A stretch of DNA of 64,000 nt from Blastocystis hominis (lineage: Eukaryota; Sar; Bigyra; Opalinata; Blastocystidae): positions 436,946-500,945 of the forward strand of contig NW_013171867.1 of the NCBI RefSeq assembly GCF_000151665.1, given 5' to 3'. Positions 1 to 10,643 of this stretch are shown here, in pieces. Under the pieces are notes generated by a model that worked only from the letters and a program-made list of their open reading frames with translations, searched no databases and was not told the origin of the DNA. Position numbers and translations under genes: made by a program. Position 1 is the first letter of the stretch. Each line of letters begins with the position of its first letter.

Positions 1-2
1 CG

Positions 3-1506
3 CGCGAGCAATTCCGAGCGCTGCTGCAGACGAGCGGCGCGGACGCGCGCGCGACGTACGAGGACCTGGCGAAGCTGGTGGGCGCGGACGCGCGGTGGAC
101 GGGGCTGGAGCGGAGCGAGCGGGAAACGGAGGTGCGGTTCTACCTGCAGAGCGTGAAGCAGAAAGCGCGGGACGAAGAAAAGGCGCGGCGGAAGAAGGAG
201 CTGGACGCGCTGTACGCGGTGTTCGACGGAATGGCGCTGGAGCCGTCCGCGCGGTGGAGCGACAAGGAGGCCGAGGTGCAGGCCAAGTTCCAGGGAAGCG
301 TAATCGCGGGGAAGGCGCTGCGCGATCTGTTCTACGACTATCTCGACCAGCTGCGCGACAAACGCGAGAAGGAGCAGAAGCAGCGGCAGAAGGAGTTCCG
401 GCAGTTTCTCTTCGACGTTTTGGAGAAACTCCTCAACGAGAACCGAATCCGACCGGAGTTTCACTGGGAGGAGGTCGAGGCCGTGATGACCGAGGACGAA
501 AAACCGCGGTTCCCCGACGTGAAGCTGGCGCCGCAGCCGATCCTGAACGAGTTCATCGACAAGGTGAACAACCGCGTGCGTTTCGAGGAGAAGGTGGGAG
601 TTTCGCGAGGGTTTCATGTAGTCGCTGCTGGAGTTCCAGAGCTCGAAGCTGGTGGCGTGGACGTCGGCGACGTCGTTCGAGGCGCTGAACGAGGCGGTGG
701 ACGCGCTGCTGCAGTCGGAGAAGCGGAGCGACCCGCAGTACCACAGCGTGTTCTCGTACCTGCCCGCGTGGAAGCAGCTCGTGGAGAAGCAGCCCGGCGT
801 GGCGCGCTGCGCGTTCCGGTGGATGCAGCGGCGGCTGCAGCGCGAGGAGGCGGAGCGGGAGAACTCGCCGGTGAAGAAGGCGTTCCTGGGACTGCTGGAC
901 GAGTATCTGTACGATCCGGAGCATCTGGAGTACACGTACGAGGACGTGGAGCCGCAGCTGAAGGGGAAGAAGCGATGGCAGGCGGTCGGGGACGAGGCGG
1001 ACCGCGTGCGGTGGTACGGAGAGTTCTTGAAGGGGCTGAAGGAGCGGCTGGAGAAGGAGAAGGAGAGGAAGGAGAAGGAGAAGAAGGAGGGGAAGGAGGA
1101 GAAGCATCGACATCATCGACATCATCGACATGCCAGTCGATCGCACAGAGAGCGAAGCAGAAGCAGAAGCAGGAGCAGGAGCAGAAGCAGAAGTGAGGGG
1201 AAAGAAAAGAGCAAAAATGATAATCGAAAGGAGGAGAAGAGCGAAGAAAAGGACAAGAGTCGAGACAAGAGTCGAAGTGAAAAGGAACCATCGCAAAGTA
1301 AGAACGAGAAGGAAACCTCCCAGAGTCGCAAAGATCGGAGCAAGAGTCGCAAAGATCGGAGCAAGAGTCGCAGTCGCAGCCGAAGTCGCAGCCGAAGTCG
1401 CAGCCGAAGCCAAAACCAAAACCAAAGCCGAAGCCGAAGCCAAAACCAAAACCAAAGCCGAAGCCGAAGCCACTATGGAAGCAAACACAGAAAATATCAT
1501 GTTTGA
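3..1506 (+). CDS. Prp40-like pre-mRNA processing factor, FF repeats and RS tail (5' partial)
   Basis: The reading frame is open from the window edge, so the N-terminus (WW domains in this family) lies outside. Seen: repeated helical blocks of FF-domain type (F..LL ... W ... R followed by Lys/Glu-rich helices), then from about 1110 a long Arg-Ser/Arg-Asp-rich tail. One 28-nt GT-AG intron at 594-621 joins the two frames. Prp40/TCERG1 proteins bridge U1 snRNP and RNA polymerase II, so nuclear splicing is inferred. In-frame TGA at 1504-1506, but a T at 1495 lies four bases before TGTTTGAG (1500-1507), so the mRNA may end earlier with a UAA made by polyadenylation. It converges on DPM3. Family call is good, exact ortholog uncertain. 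Confidence 0.7.
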
Positions 1507-1520
1507 GAACAAACACACGA
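1495..1520. terminator. Back-to-back mRNA 3' processing elements of a convergent pair
   Basis: TGTTTGAG on plus (1500-1507) and TGTTTGTT on minus (1508-1515) abut each other, each four bases after a codon-position-1 T (1495 for the Prp40-like gene, 1520 for DPM3). Confidence 0.8.
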
Positions 1521-1929
1521 AAGGTCGTACTTGTATCCTCTCTTGCGCAGTCCCTCCTTTGCTTCAGCCACGTCCTATTCGTAAACAAAGCAGGGAAAAA
1601 GCACTTGAAGCAAACTCTCCGCTTCCTCCGGATAGTTCTTCAGACGAATTACGTTCCCCAGAATCGTGACCGCTGCGTAGACACCAAATAGGAAGACTCC
1701 GATGACCGGGCTCTGCAAATTACAAAATGAAAGAAAAATCTGCCCATTCGATAAGAAGAACCACGTTGGGATCGATCACACGCGAGACAGGTCCGAAAAG
1801 TATGTAGAAATAGGAAAATGTGTACTAGAGGATAGAATTGCCCAAACCCTGTATTACGAAGATTATAAGAGACAGGAATATCTTGTATCTCGGGATACGG
1901 AACTTTACAGATTCTTTACTTCGATCCAT
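1520..1929 (-). CDS. DPM3: Dolichol-phosphate mannosyltransferase subunit 3
   Basis: Small ER membrane protein of about 107 residues that anchors the catalytic subunit of dolichol-P-mannose synthase. Splicing gives two hydrophobic segments (one with ILFGPVSRV, one with PVIGVFLFGVYAAVTI) and the diagnostic C-terminal helix containing EEAESLLQDVAEAKEGLRKRG. Start ATG at 1927-1929. Three introns: about 33 nt, a 31-nt intron beginning GC instead of GT that is required to join LLIEW to SPVIG, and a 30-nt GT-AG intron. There is no adjacent genomic stop: the last templated base is the T at 1520, followed by four bases and TGTTTGTT (1508-1515 on this strand), so polyadenylation would create UAA. The next genomic stop in frame is about eight codons further. 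Confidence 0.85.
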
Positions 1930-1967
1930 TGCGAACAAAGAAAAATGTGTGCAACAAACAACCCATT

Positions 1968-2717
1968 CTACATCGGAGCTAACAGTCTGTTCAGCGCAAT
2001 CGACACGTCATTGTTGGATCGCTTCAACTCGCGAATACTGTCCTCTCGACTGAACCCCATATCCTACATTACACATCTCCTTCAGACAAAAACGATCAAT
2101 TCCTTCACCAATTCCTCGTTCGCCTCTACGGCTCCCTGATTCTGCACACTCTGCCTCGGATGCATTCCATACTGACCATCACGACGAATGTGCATAGTGG
2201 TCGGTTCTTCGAACATCTCCTATTTGTTACATCCACCGCACCAAAGAATTCGGTACAGACAGCAGCCGAGTGAGCTTCGTAGGACATCGGATGAGCGGAA
2301 CGGGGTTCAAAAAGCGAGGGAAAATGAAAAACACGATTCCATACGACAAAACAGCCTCCAAAAACGCGTAGCGAGAGCCAAGTGTGCTCAGAAGGAGAAT
2401 GAACAGACAGAAGAGCTTGGAAGAAATCGAAATGCCGTTCATGATCGGAATACTGTCCAGTCGGCTTGGAGGAATGGTACCTGGCATTGAAAACGACAGG
2501 AACAGATACGCATATAGTATGCTGTCAATCCAGCAGTTAGGAAAAAGAAGCCGTTGGAGCCAACGCTAAAGTGAATCAGGGCATACTTCACGGGAAGCAG
2601 AAAACAGAAGAGGGTGAGTAGAACAGACGCGTATTGGTTGCTCCCCACAATCACTTCCACAACTCGAAGGAGATGAAGAAGATAGTACGAACATCCCAAC
2701 GCAATGAGGCTATCCAT
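1968..2717 (-). CDS. UBAC2-like rhomboid pseudoprotease with C-terminal UBA domain
   Basis: Multi-pass membrane protein: first exon has hydrophobic helices and a segment with GSNGFFFL, followed by YYMRTIPPSR and further helices, the order seen in the UBAC2/DSC2 branch of the rhomboid superfamily. It ends in a clear UBA domain (LIDMGFSREDSIRELK ... ALNRLL). No rhomboid catalytic Ser-His dyad was seen, as expected for this ER-quality-control group. Introns: 29 nt near 2495, one near 2260 whose exact ends are ambiguous (37 or 25 nt), and 30 nt just before the UBA helix. Stop TAG at 1968-1970, with TGTTTGTT a few bases downstream. ER location and a role in ubiquitin-linked degradation are inferred from the family. 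Confidence 0.7.
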
Positions 2718-2807
2718 GACTTATTCCTCTCTCTGAATCATACCCGTCAAATCGGAATGCTCGTACTAGAAAAGGGGTTGGACGATACACATCTATGGTG
2801 AGTAGCG

Positions 2808-3047
2808 ATGAAAACCAGTTCGTACTTCCTCGAAACAGAAAATACAACACGGAGGAGGAGAGTTGAAGAATTTGCGTCACTGGAGTCTTACCTAAATTTC
2901 GACTCTGGTCTCGTGAACGCTACCATTCGTGATGTTCAGTGGCATGTTAAAGGTCCAAAAGGAAAACCACTCAAATGGAATTGTGAATCTCGATCGTACT
3001 GCGTTGCATCAATGAGAAAATGGAAGCGCTTCACCACAAATGATTGA
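2808..3047 (+). CDS. Unassigned 79-codon ORF in the gap before Prx-Trx
   Basis: An ATG-to-TGA reading frame between the divergent UBAC2-like gene and the peroxiredoxin gene. The peptide is charged, has no hydrophobic segment and resembles no family known to me. Several GT/AG pairs of intron size are present nearby, so the true exon structure, if any, may differ. The remainder of 2718-3264 shows no other convincing coding sequence and probably contains both promoters. Confidence 0.2.
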   Translation: MKTSSYFLETENTTRRRRVEEFASLESYLNFDSGLVNATIRDVQWHVKGPKGKPLKWNCESRSYCVASMRKWKRFTTND

Positions 3048-3264
3048 GAAATGGCTCATAGAATGTTAGTGAAAAGCTTGTTGAGTTCGTTGGAATTTGT
3101 ACGTTGTCTCCTCTCTATTTTGCTGTGTATCGCGAAGGAAATTTGAGCCGCAAGAAATCCTAAACCTTCGAAATCAATGATCGGAGATGAAACTCCCAGT
3201 ATCCATTGGAGTCAAAGAGGTGAAGAAATGGTAAATATCTCATACAATCTTTTAAGTTACAGAA

Positions 3265-4442
3265 ATGTTTATGATTCCCAAGTTTTCAAAGGCTGTTGCC
3301 ACTGCTGGAAGACGCTTCGCTGCTCCCGCTGCTTTCGCTCGCTGCTTCTCGCAGATTACCGTAGGCAAACTGATATGGAGTTAAGTTCTAGTATGGTCCT
3401 TCGCAGGCCTTCGTCACCAAGCCTGCTCCCACCTTCAAGGCTCCCGCTGTTGTCGATAACGACATCACCACTGTGAATCTGGAGGATTACAAGGGTATTC
3501 TTATTCTTCTCGTCAGGGTTCTTATCCCTAGGCAAATACGTGGTGCTGTTCTTCTATCCTAAGGATTTCACCTTCGTCTGCCCCACTGAAATTATCGCTT
3601 TCAGCGACCGCGTTGAGGAGTTCCGCAAGATCAACACGGAGCTGATTGCCTGCTCGTGCGATACTGTGGAATCGCACCTCGCCTGGATCAAGACTCCCCG
3701 CAAGAAGGGCGGTCTTGGCAACATGAAGATCCCCATCATTGGCGACAACACCAAGGAGATCGCCTCGAAGTACGGCGTTCTGCACAATGTCGCCATGCAT
3801 TCTCCCCCTCACTCCTAGGAGCTGGGCATCGCTCTGCGCGGTCTGTTCATCATCAACCCTCAGGGTGTGATCGAGAACATCACGATGAACAACTTCCCCG
3901 TGGGCCGCAGCGTGGACGAAACGCTCCGTCTGGTGCAGGCCTTCCAATTCGTCGCGGAGCACGGCGAAGTGTGCCCGGCCAACTGGAAGCCCGGTGAAAA
4001 GACGATCAACACCAAGGGAGACAACAGTCTGGAGTATTTCGGAAGCGGTGCGACGGAGAGCAAGGAGGATGAGCACCTGATGGGCGATGATGTGGTGCAG
4101 GTGCGCGATGAGAAGCATTTCAAGGAGCTGCTGAACGGATCGAAGCAGCTGGTGGTGGATTTCTACGCGCCGTGGTGCGGCAAGTGCAAGATGATCGCGC
4201 CGTTCTACAACAAGATGGCTGCGGAGAACAAGAACGTGGTGTTCGCATCGGTCGATACCACCGACGAGAAGCTCGAGAAGTTCGCGGCGGATTACGGCGT
4301 AAAGCACATTCCTTCGTTCCACTTCTACAAGAACGGAAAGGAGGCTGCCGCCGAGATTACGGGGTAGGATGTGAGGGGTCAGGTTGATCGTAGATATAAG
4401 AAGCAGCTGATCGCTAAGCAGGTCAAGGATCTGTTCAACTAG
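3265..4442 (+). CDS. 2-Cys peroxiredoxin fused to a thioredoxin domain, organelle presequence
   Basis: Five exons (3265-3360, 3392-3494, 3532-3788, 3819-4363, 4394-4442) give 349 residues. Residues 1-30 are Arg/Ala/Ser/Phe-rich and lack acidic residues, a presequence for the mitochondrion-related organelle. The peroxiredoxin part has the peroxidatic site FVCPTE, the GLFIINP strand, PVGRSVDE and resolving Cys in VCPANW. A short acidic linker follows, then a complete thioredoxin fold with active site WCGKC and the cis-Pro in KHIPSF. The enzyme should reduce peroxides and be re-reduced by its own thioredoxin domain. Introns are 31, 37, 30 and 30 nt. A second ATG six bases downstream is an alternative start. 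Genomic TAG stop; a TGTTTGTT-like element lies about 45 nt beyond. Confidence 0.88.
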
Positions 4443-4531
4443 TTAATTTAATTTATGATAAATAAATTTGCTCTGTTGTAATGGCATGTTTGTTTTGAAA
4501 GTCTTGATTTTCGGGTGGAAGCCTGCCTAGA

Positions 4532-6902
4532 ATGGCCGAGGGAGAGTTGAATTTTGATACTAGAAGTAGCACGTTTAAACTTGTGCTGCCTTCCTTCACC
4601 ATCTGCATTAAAGTAGGAATTCCTCTCTGGGGTTCTCTCCTAGGATAGCCCAACGGCCATCAATCTTTCGAGTGAGACGTAGCTCTCTTGCTGTTCCTCT
4701 AGACCATCTTCTCACAGACAACGATCTAGCAAAGATTAGTCAGCTTTTTTCCTATGCCTCCGTCCGCAAAGAGCTAACCGAAATAGATCTATCCCGTTGC
4801 CCTCTTGGTAGACAGTTTAAACATAGAGAACCAACTGACCGGCGAGAGTGTTCGCGTGTTGGTTCGAATCCTTCAGAGAGGCTTTCCCGCACTCCGGTAC
4901 ATCAATCTGAGCGGTACCTCTGGGCCCCCCCTGTGAACTAGGGAACGATATCGATGATACCGGTGTTTCTGCCCTCTACTTGAGTGCCTCGTTTCATATT
5001 CTGTCCTATTGTCCCTATCTCCGTTTGATCGACTTTTCCAGCAATCTGCTCACTGACCAAGGCGCTCTTTCGCTCGCTAAGTGGATTTCGCTGTGCAATG
5101 GCTCTTTTTCCGTTCGCTTCGCCAGTACCTTTTCGCATGTCCTTCTCCCTTTTAGACAACCCGATCTCCAGCGTCGGTCTCAGCAACCTGCTCCGCTCCA
5201 AATACTGGGAGTCCTTCGAAATCAACCGTCCTCTCCCCCACCTCCTCCCATCTAGATAATGATCTCCAAGGTCCCTTCCAGGAGCTCATCAATCAGGTTT
5301 CTCACTCCTGCGTGCAGCTCAAGTCGCTCGCCGTCCTCCACAACCAGCTCCCGGACGCTGTTTCATTCCTCCACGGCTTTCTGAAGGAGCTTTTCCTTCC
5401 CTCCCTCCAGACGCTCGCCATCGCTGAACCGCTTTTCCCCGCGGGAATCGACAGGCTCCTCCGCATGGGGCTCGAGACGGGCGTTTCCTCGCTGAAGTCG
5501 CTGTCCCTGCTGAGTAGAACCGCGGTTTTTTTGCGAGTAGACTGCGGCTTGGATTCGCGCGCCGTTTTCGCGCTGAATTCCGGGATTCTCGGCGGCGCAT
5601 TCCCGCGGTTATGCGATCTGGAGGTCGAGGGTGGGAGTCTGGCGGGCGTTTCATCCAGAGAGGGATCGGTTTTGGTTCCGCGGGACGTTCTCTTCGAATT
5701 CGCAGCGGAAACACGCCCAGTCCATCGACGTTCAGCGTATTCCCGCGGTTTTTTTCTCCTCCTAGTCGCACCGCACGGTGGAAACGGGGAACCTCCGGAC
5801 TCGGCGGGGCTGGTTTCGCTGCTGTTCGGCGATCCGGAGGTGCGGTCGATCAATTACCGCGGGGATGGGTCGGACTCGCTGTCGATTTTGTTCGCGGATC
5901 GGTCGTTCGGGTGCTCGCAGAGTCGCTTTGAGTCGATTTCGTTGAGTCGTGAGGGTCGATGGGCGTTTCGAATTAGATGTCTCGATCGCGTACTCCATGC
6001 TGCAACAATTCCTCATCGCTTTACCTACCTCCCTGAAACGCCTCGCCCTGGACGGTACCTCCGTTTCCACGATTCGAGCGCAGATTTCACGGTTCTGGAC
6101 ATCGATCACGGCTGCGACGGCACGCGAATCTGCCGGATTCCCGCGGATCTCGCAGAGATCCGGTCCGGAGGCGGGAGTTTCTACGACGAGGACGCGTTCT
6201 TCGTGACGGACGCGCTGCGCCGCGCGACGAAAACCGCGGTAAAAAGCAACTGCTATCGGAGGCTGGGTCCGGCGGCGTTTCGCCTGGAGTTTCTCTCGTT
6301 GCAACGTAGAAACCGTGGAAACGTGTGTCGCAGATTGCTCGCTGGCGGAGGACGTGGTGCTGCTGGTGTTTCTCCTTTTGAGTTTCTCCGATGTGCGGGT
6401 TTTGGATTTGTCGGGTGCGCGTTCCCCGCGGGGATGACGCGTAGGAAACGCCCTGAGCGACGGCGCGGTGGAAGCGTTGTACCAGTATGCGCGGGAAAAC
6501 CGCGTGCGCTGCTTCGCGAAGCTGATCGTGGAAACGGAGAAACTGAGTTCGCGGTCGAAGGGACTGGTGGAGAAACTGGCGGGAGCGGAAGCGGGGATGG
6601 CGGCAAACGAAGAAGCGCGCGAAGCGAAGCAGAAAAGCGCGGGAAACGAAGCGGAAGGGGAAGAGGCGAATTGGGAGGATTGTTGTTCCCAATGTTGTTC
6701 CCAATGTTGTTGTTGTTCCGGTTGTTATTGTTCCGGTTGTTATTGTTCCCAATGTTGTTCCAAGGGGAGTTTCAATCGAGATTCGTATGGAAGTTTGCAT
6801 GGCGCTTGCAATCGAACTTCGAACAGAGCTTCGAATCGAAATTCTATGGAGAATTCCATCGGAAGTTCGAAAGGCTGCTGCGGGGGTTGTACGTTTTTTT
6901 AG
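4532..6902 (+). CDS. Leucine-rich-repeat (RNI-type) protein with Cys-rich C-terminus
   Basis: Starts at ATG 4532. Removing 28-31 nt introns yields successive LRRs such as LTEIDLSQNQLTGESV, LRYINLSGNDIDDTG and LRLIDFSSNLLTDQGAL, spaced as in ribonuclease-inhibitor-like proteins. The middle part (5500-6470, GC-rich) continues repeats less clearly. The C-terminus has a run of Cys pairs separated by Ser/Gln/Gly/Tyr (about 6676-6760) and ends CCGGCTFF before TAG at 6900-6902. The cysteines might be lipidated. A second LRR protein at 37-39 kb has a similar N-terminal repeat pattern and also ends in a Cys cluster, so the two are likely paralogs. Ligand and location unknown. Converges on the TMEM62-like gene. 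Confidence 0.7.
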
Positions 6903-6909
6903 TTGTGGC

Positions 6910-6929
6910 GTGTTTGATCAAACACTCGA
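6910..6929. terminator. Palindromic 3' processing element shared by convergent genes
   Basis: GTGTTTGATCAAACAC (6910-6925) is a perfect palindrome that gives TGTTTGAT on both strands, serving the LRR gene on plus and the TMEM62-like gene (T6929) on minus. Confidence 0.75.
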
Positions 6930-9175
6930 AACCAAGCACTTTTCGCGAACCATCAGCGCGAAGAGCAGCACGAAGCTCACCGAGTCGTTGAGCTGCAGCA
7001 GCAGCGAGCCCAGTGAGCGCAGATAGCGGCGTTGGCGATGGCGCAGCCCCCACTCGAAGAACTTCCAGAACATCCACACGTCCACGCTCAGCAGCAGATA
7101 ACTCGCCAGCGTGAAGGGCAGCGATTTGGCCGTCGAGGGCGCGGCGAAGAGGAGCAAATACACGACGAACAGAACCAACATCGCGTAGTAGAACGCCGCT
7201 CCGAACACATAACTGTCCATATACCGCCAAAACTCCCCCGTGCGAAGATCGCCAAACCCCGACACCACAAACACGCACAGATCTCCCTTGGCTCACTGCC
7301 TCCCTCCTCTCCTACCTTCTCATCGCGATAAAACCGCGGCAAAAAGCACCGGCAAAGCAGACTGGCGATGGCACCGAACGCGATCCACTCGTCCGAACAC
7401 ACCAAAAGCACGCGCGACAGCGCCCACCGAACCGCCCAGGGCGCGCCACTCAGCGCTTTCTCGAGCAGAGCGAGCTTCAGCTTGCGGTCGGAGGCGAAAA
7501 ACGCGGAGCTCGCGAAGACGGGCGCATCGGCGAGATGCACCGCGGCTTGGCGCTGGAGCAGCCACAAGGCCAAGCGATGGAATCCCCAGAAGAAGAGAAG
7601 GATGATGAGGCAGATGAGGGGATTCAGATAGAGCATCAGAGACGACCAGTCCGTCTTCATTACCAACGAAACGCCCGAGGAGGTCGGATATTCCAGAGCG
7701 AATCCCGCGGTTACCGACGAACTCTCCAATTCGCCCAGCTCCACGTGCGATAGCGACTTGAACGAAACTCCCGATGATGATGATGATGATGATGATGAAA
7801 CTCCCATGGAGTGTACTATGCGTGAAATAATCGCAAATCCCGCACAAAGCGAATTCGACACAGCAAACACGCGCTGAAATCGGGTCGTTTTTTGGAACTC
7901 GTTGGTGATTGTCCCGCGGATTTCGTGCAATCCCTCCGCCAATTCCGGCTCAAAATACACGTCGATCCCCGCGGAACCCATCTCCATGGCCTGCTGGGCA
8001 GAGGCAGAATAATCGCGACCATCGATTTGGCTGGAGGTGAGCGGGACAAGTGAGAGAGAAAAAACAGGGCGATTTTTGGATTTTTGGTGTTGTAAATGGT
8101 GAAAAAAACGAGCCGATTTCCGTCATTTCGGGAATTCTGCTGGAATCGATGGTCCTAGATGAGAGAAAGGAGGTAAGGAAACGGTGGGCGAGTGGATTAA
8201 GATGATTGGCTTGTCGTCGATGTTGAGATTGTACGTCATGAAGGAGAGTTCCCCGCGGAAATAGGAGTACAAACGAAACTGATGAGCGATTTTGAAGTCG
8301 AACAATTCGGCCTCGATTGTGTCGAACTGGCGAGTCTACGCCGGTTGAGCGGAGTGGCTGGGGCTACGATCATTCCGCCTAACGCGGAGTGCATGTGACC
8401 GCATAGGTAGAACCGCGGTTTATGCTGCTTTATGAGGTCTTTGAGGGAATGGTTTTGGGAGGATCGTGCACGCAGATCCATGGTGAAAAGAGGGTAGTGA
8501 GTGAATAAGATGGTAGGAAGGCTGGGAAAGGAGGGAAGATGTGCGTCGTACGATTCGCTTTGGAAGAGATGCTCTAATGCATCCAGCATTTCGCGAGTGA
8601 CGAACCCGTTGAAGTGGCGGAAGAGAGGGCCGTTCGCGTCGATTCCGATGAAACGAAGTTTCCCGGAAGACGTCGTGACGGTATGCGAATAAACGGACGA
8701 TTTCCCAGCAACTCCGTAAACCATGTGCAGCTTGTACGGATGGGGCTCTGGATAGTGTACGAACGCGTCGTGGTTCCCACGGACATCCAGCCACTTGCTT
8801 TGATTAAACCAACCAAATTCTTTCAGCACCGACGAATACCTATTGCGTGATCTACACATTTCTCAGCCTACAAAACCCATTCATCGTGCTCTAAATTCTC
8901 TATTCATCAAAAATGACCAGTAAGCACATACCTTTCAAATCGAGTTGCTGACTTTGAGTAATATCTCCCGTATTAACCACCAACGACGGCTGAATGACGG
9001 GAAGAATGTCCTTCACAAAGTGGCGGAAATAACTGTAGCTGCTCTCAGCAGACCTTCTTTGAAGATGAATATCGGTAATATGAACAAAAACAAATGGCTG
9101 CTCCATTACGGAAGCGAAAAGTGTGACAAATAATATCGGCACTAGGGTAGGACCTAGATGGAGAGAGTTACTCAT
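6918..9175 (-). CDS. TMEM62-like calcineurin-type phosphoesterase, membrane-anchored
   Basis: N-terminal hydrophobic signal/anchor (LGPTLVPILFVTLF), then a metallophosphoesterase domain with all metal motifs visible: DIH, GDIT, RGNHD, FTHYPL and CGHMHS. After the domain, a Ser run encoded by a GAT microsatellite (about 7772-7798) precedes a region with several hydrophobic helices in the C-terminal third. This order (phosphoesterase then C-terminal TM block) is that of TMEM62. Substrate unknown. Introns interrupt it repeatedly, for example just after GDITQSQQLDLK. In-frame TGA at 6918-6920, but T6929 stands four bases before TGTTTGAT (6917-6924 on this strand), so the transcript may be cut there and end with a polyadenylation-made UAA three codons earlier. 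Confidence 0.72.
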
Positions 9176-9389
9176 TCAATCGATTGTTGAATGAGATCCA
9201 TACACTTGTAACGCACACCGCGGAAAGAGGCAACGTCCTTACTCTATTTTCGAGTCTCTGCAGCATATTCGGAATTCGTTTTCAAATAATCCAGTGTTCC
9301 TGCTAAGTGAAGTTTTTCTTATTGTCACAATATCTATTCCCCCTGACTTCCCTCGTTTTACATTTCTCTTTTACGCTCCAATTCTAAAC

Positions 9390-9781
9390 ATGAATCAGTC
9401 TGATGCAGGAAAACCTTCACTGCCGTACCTTTTGTCATGGTGGAATAAGTTCGAGATATATCCCCTACCCACGTCTTCTCACTAGAGGCGGGTTCTATAA
9501 CCAAGTTCCCGGAATGATGGGTGCAAATCGTGGACGCTTCGATGAACAAGATATGAGATCTCATTTTAACAATCGTAGGTGTTTTTGTGTAAAGTTTTGA
9601 AAGGTAGGCATTCAGAGTATATTGGATAAAGTTGATGGTAGAACTTTTTAAATTTCACTCGATCGTAGGTGTACATATCAAGGTCTGCCCCCCAAGCCAG
9701 GGAGAAACAATCGAAAAGAGTACTGTGCCTTTTGCTGATCTGTTAGCCAACGCTCTTAGTGAATACGAATCGTCTTTATAA
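9390..9781 (+). CDS. Small unknown protein, four exons
   Basis: ATG at 9390-9392 and TAA at 9779-9781 are joined in frame through three introns of about 37, 33 and 31 nt to give roughly 97 residues. The N-terminal half is Gly/Met/Arg-rich (GGFYNQVPGMMGANRGRFDEQD), the second half looks helical (SILDKVDG, FADLLANALSEYESSL). No domain recognised and no membrane segment. Consistent splice sites and frame make it a likely real gene. A TGTTTGTT element lies downstream near 9833. Confidence 0.5.
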
Positions 9782-9916
9782 AAGCCTGAGTCATTTGATT
9801 GAATAGGTTTTTTGTTCCCTCTACATTGTTCTGTGTTGTTTGTTCAAACCACGTAAAATGAAAATGAGCGGGTCGATAGAGTTATTTCGGGATCAAGCAA
9901 ACTTTGCTTAATCTTG

Positions 9917-10571
9917 ATGGGCATTATCATCTCGAAGCTTTTTAACCAGTACTTTGGGAACAAAGAAGTGAGAATCCTGGTTCTGGGACTCGATAATGCT
10001 GGAAAGACCTCCATTCTTTGTAAGGGGTTTTATGAGGTTGATTCTGTACTCACATGTTTGTAGATCGTATGCAGTTAGATGAAGTGGTGTCTACCGTTCC
10101 TACGATCGGTTTCAATGTGGAGACCTTGAAATATAAGAATATCACGTTCCAAGTGTGGGATCTTGGCGGTCAAACCAGTATTCGTCCCTATTGGAGATGT
10201 TACTTCCATAACACAGGTTCTTGGTGTACTGGCATGTAAACAGTAGATGCTGTCGTATACGTAGTCGACAGTGCTGATATAGATCGTCTGAACCTCGCTA
10301 AAGTAGAACTGGCTGCAATTCTGAAGGTGTGCATTTGCGTGGATCTGTAAGCCAATAGGAGGACGAGCTCAAGGGCGTGTCGCTGCTGGTGTTTGCCAAC
10401 AAGCAAGATTTACCTGGAGCCTTGAACGGAGCAAAGATATCGGAAGCTTTGGGTCTTACCGAAATCCGAGATAGAAAATGGACTCTTTTTGAAAGTTCTG
10501 CTGCAAATGGCATTGGTCTGAAAGACGGATTTGACTGGTTGGCTGATGAGTTGACTGCAGAAACAAAGTAA
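9917..10571 (+). CDS. ARL1: ADP-ribosylation factor-like GTPase ARL1
   Basis: Four exons (9917-10019, 10064-10216, 10247-10326, 10359-10571; introns 44, 30 and 32 nt) encode 182 residues, the usual ARF-family length. Visible: Gly2 for N-myristoylation, P-loop GLDNAGKTS, switch 1 [11 protein letters not shown], switch 2 [14 protein letters not shown], and NKQD for guanine specificity. The [15 protein letters not shown] stretch is characteristic of ARL1, which recruits golgins at the trans-Golgi. A BIG-type Sec7 exchange factor is encoded at the other end of the window. Genomic TAA stop; TGTTTGTT follows within about 20 nt. Confidence 0.93.
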
Positions 10572-10643
10572 ATGTGACACGGTTTTGAACATGGTTGTTT
10601 GTTTTCACACTTTTTCTTTTTACCAGAGTCTGCCGTATGAACA

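Noticed and set aside
553-1588. Long minus-strand frames opposite the Prp40-like RS tail
   Set aside because: They read the Arg-Ser codon repeats backwards as Leu/Phe/Gly runs and overlap a gene with recognisable FF domains; no domain on the antisense.
3528-4322. A 264-codon antisense frame over the Prx-Trx gene
   Set aside because: It crosses confirmed sense exons and introns and has no recognisable domain.
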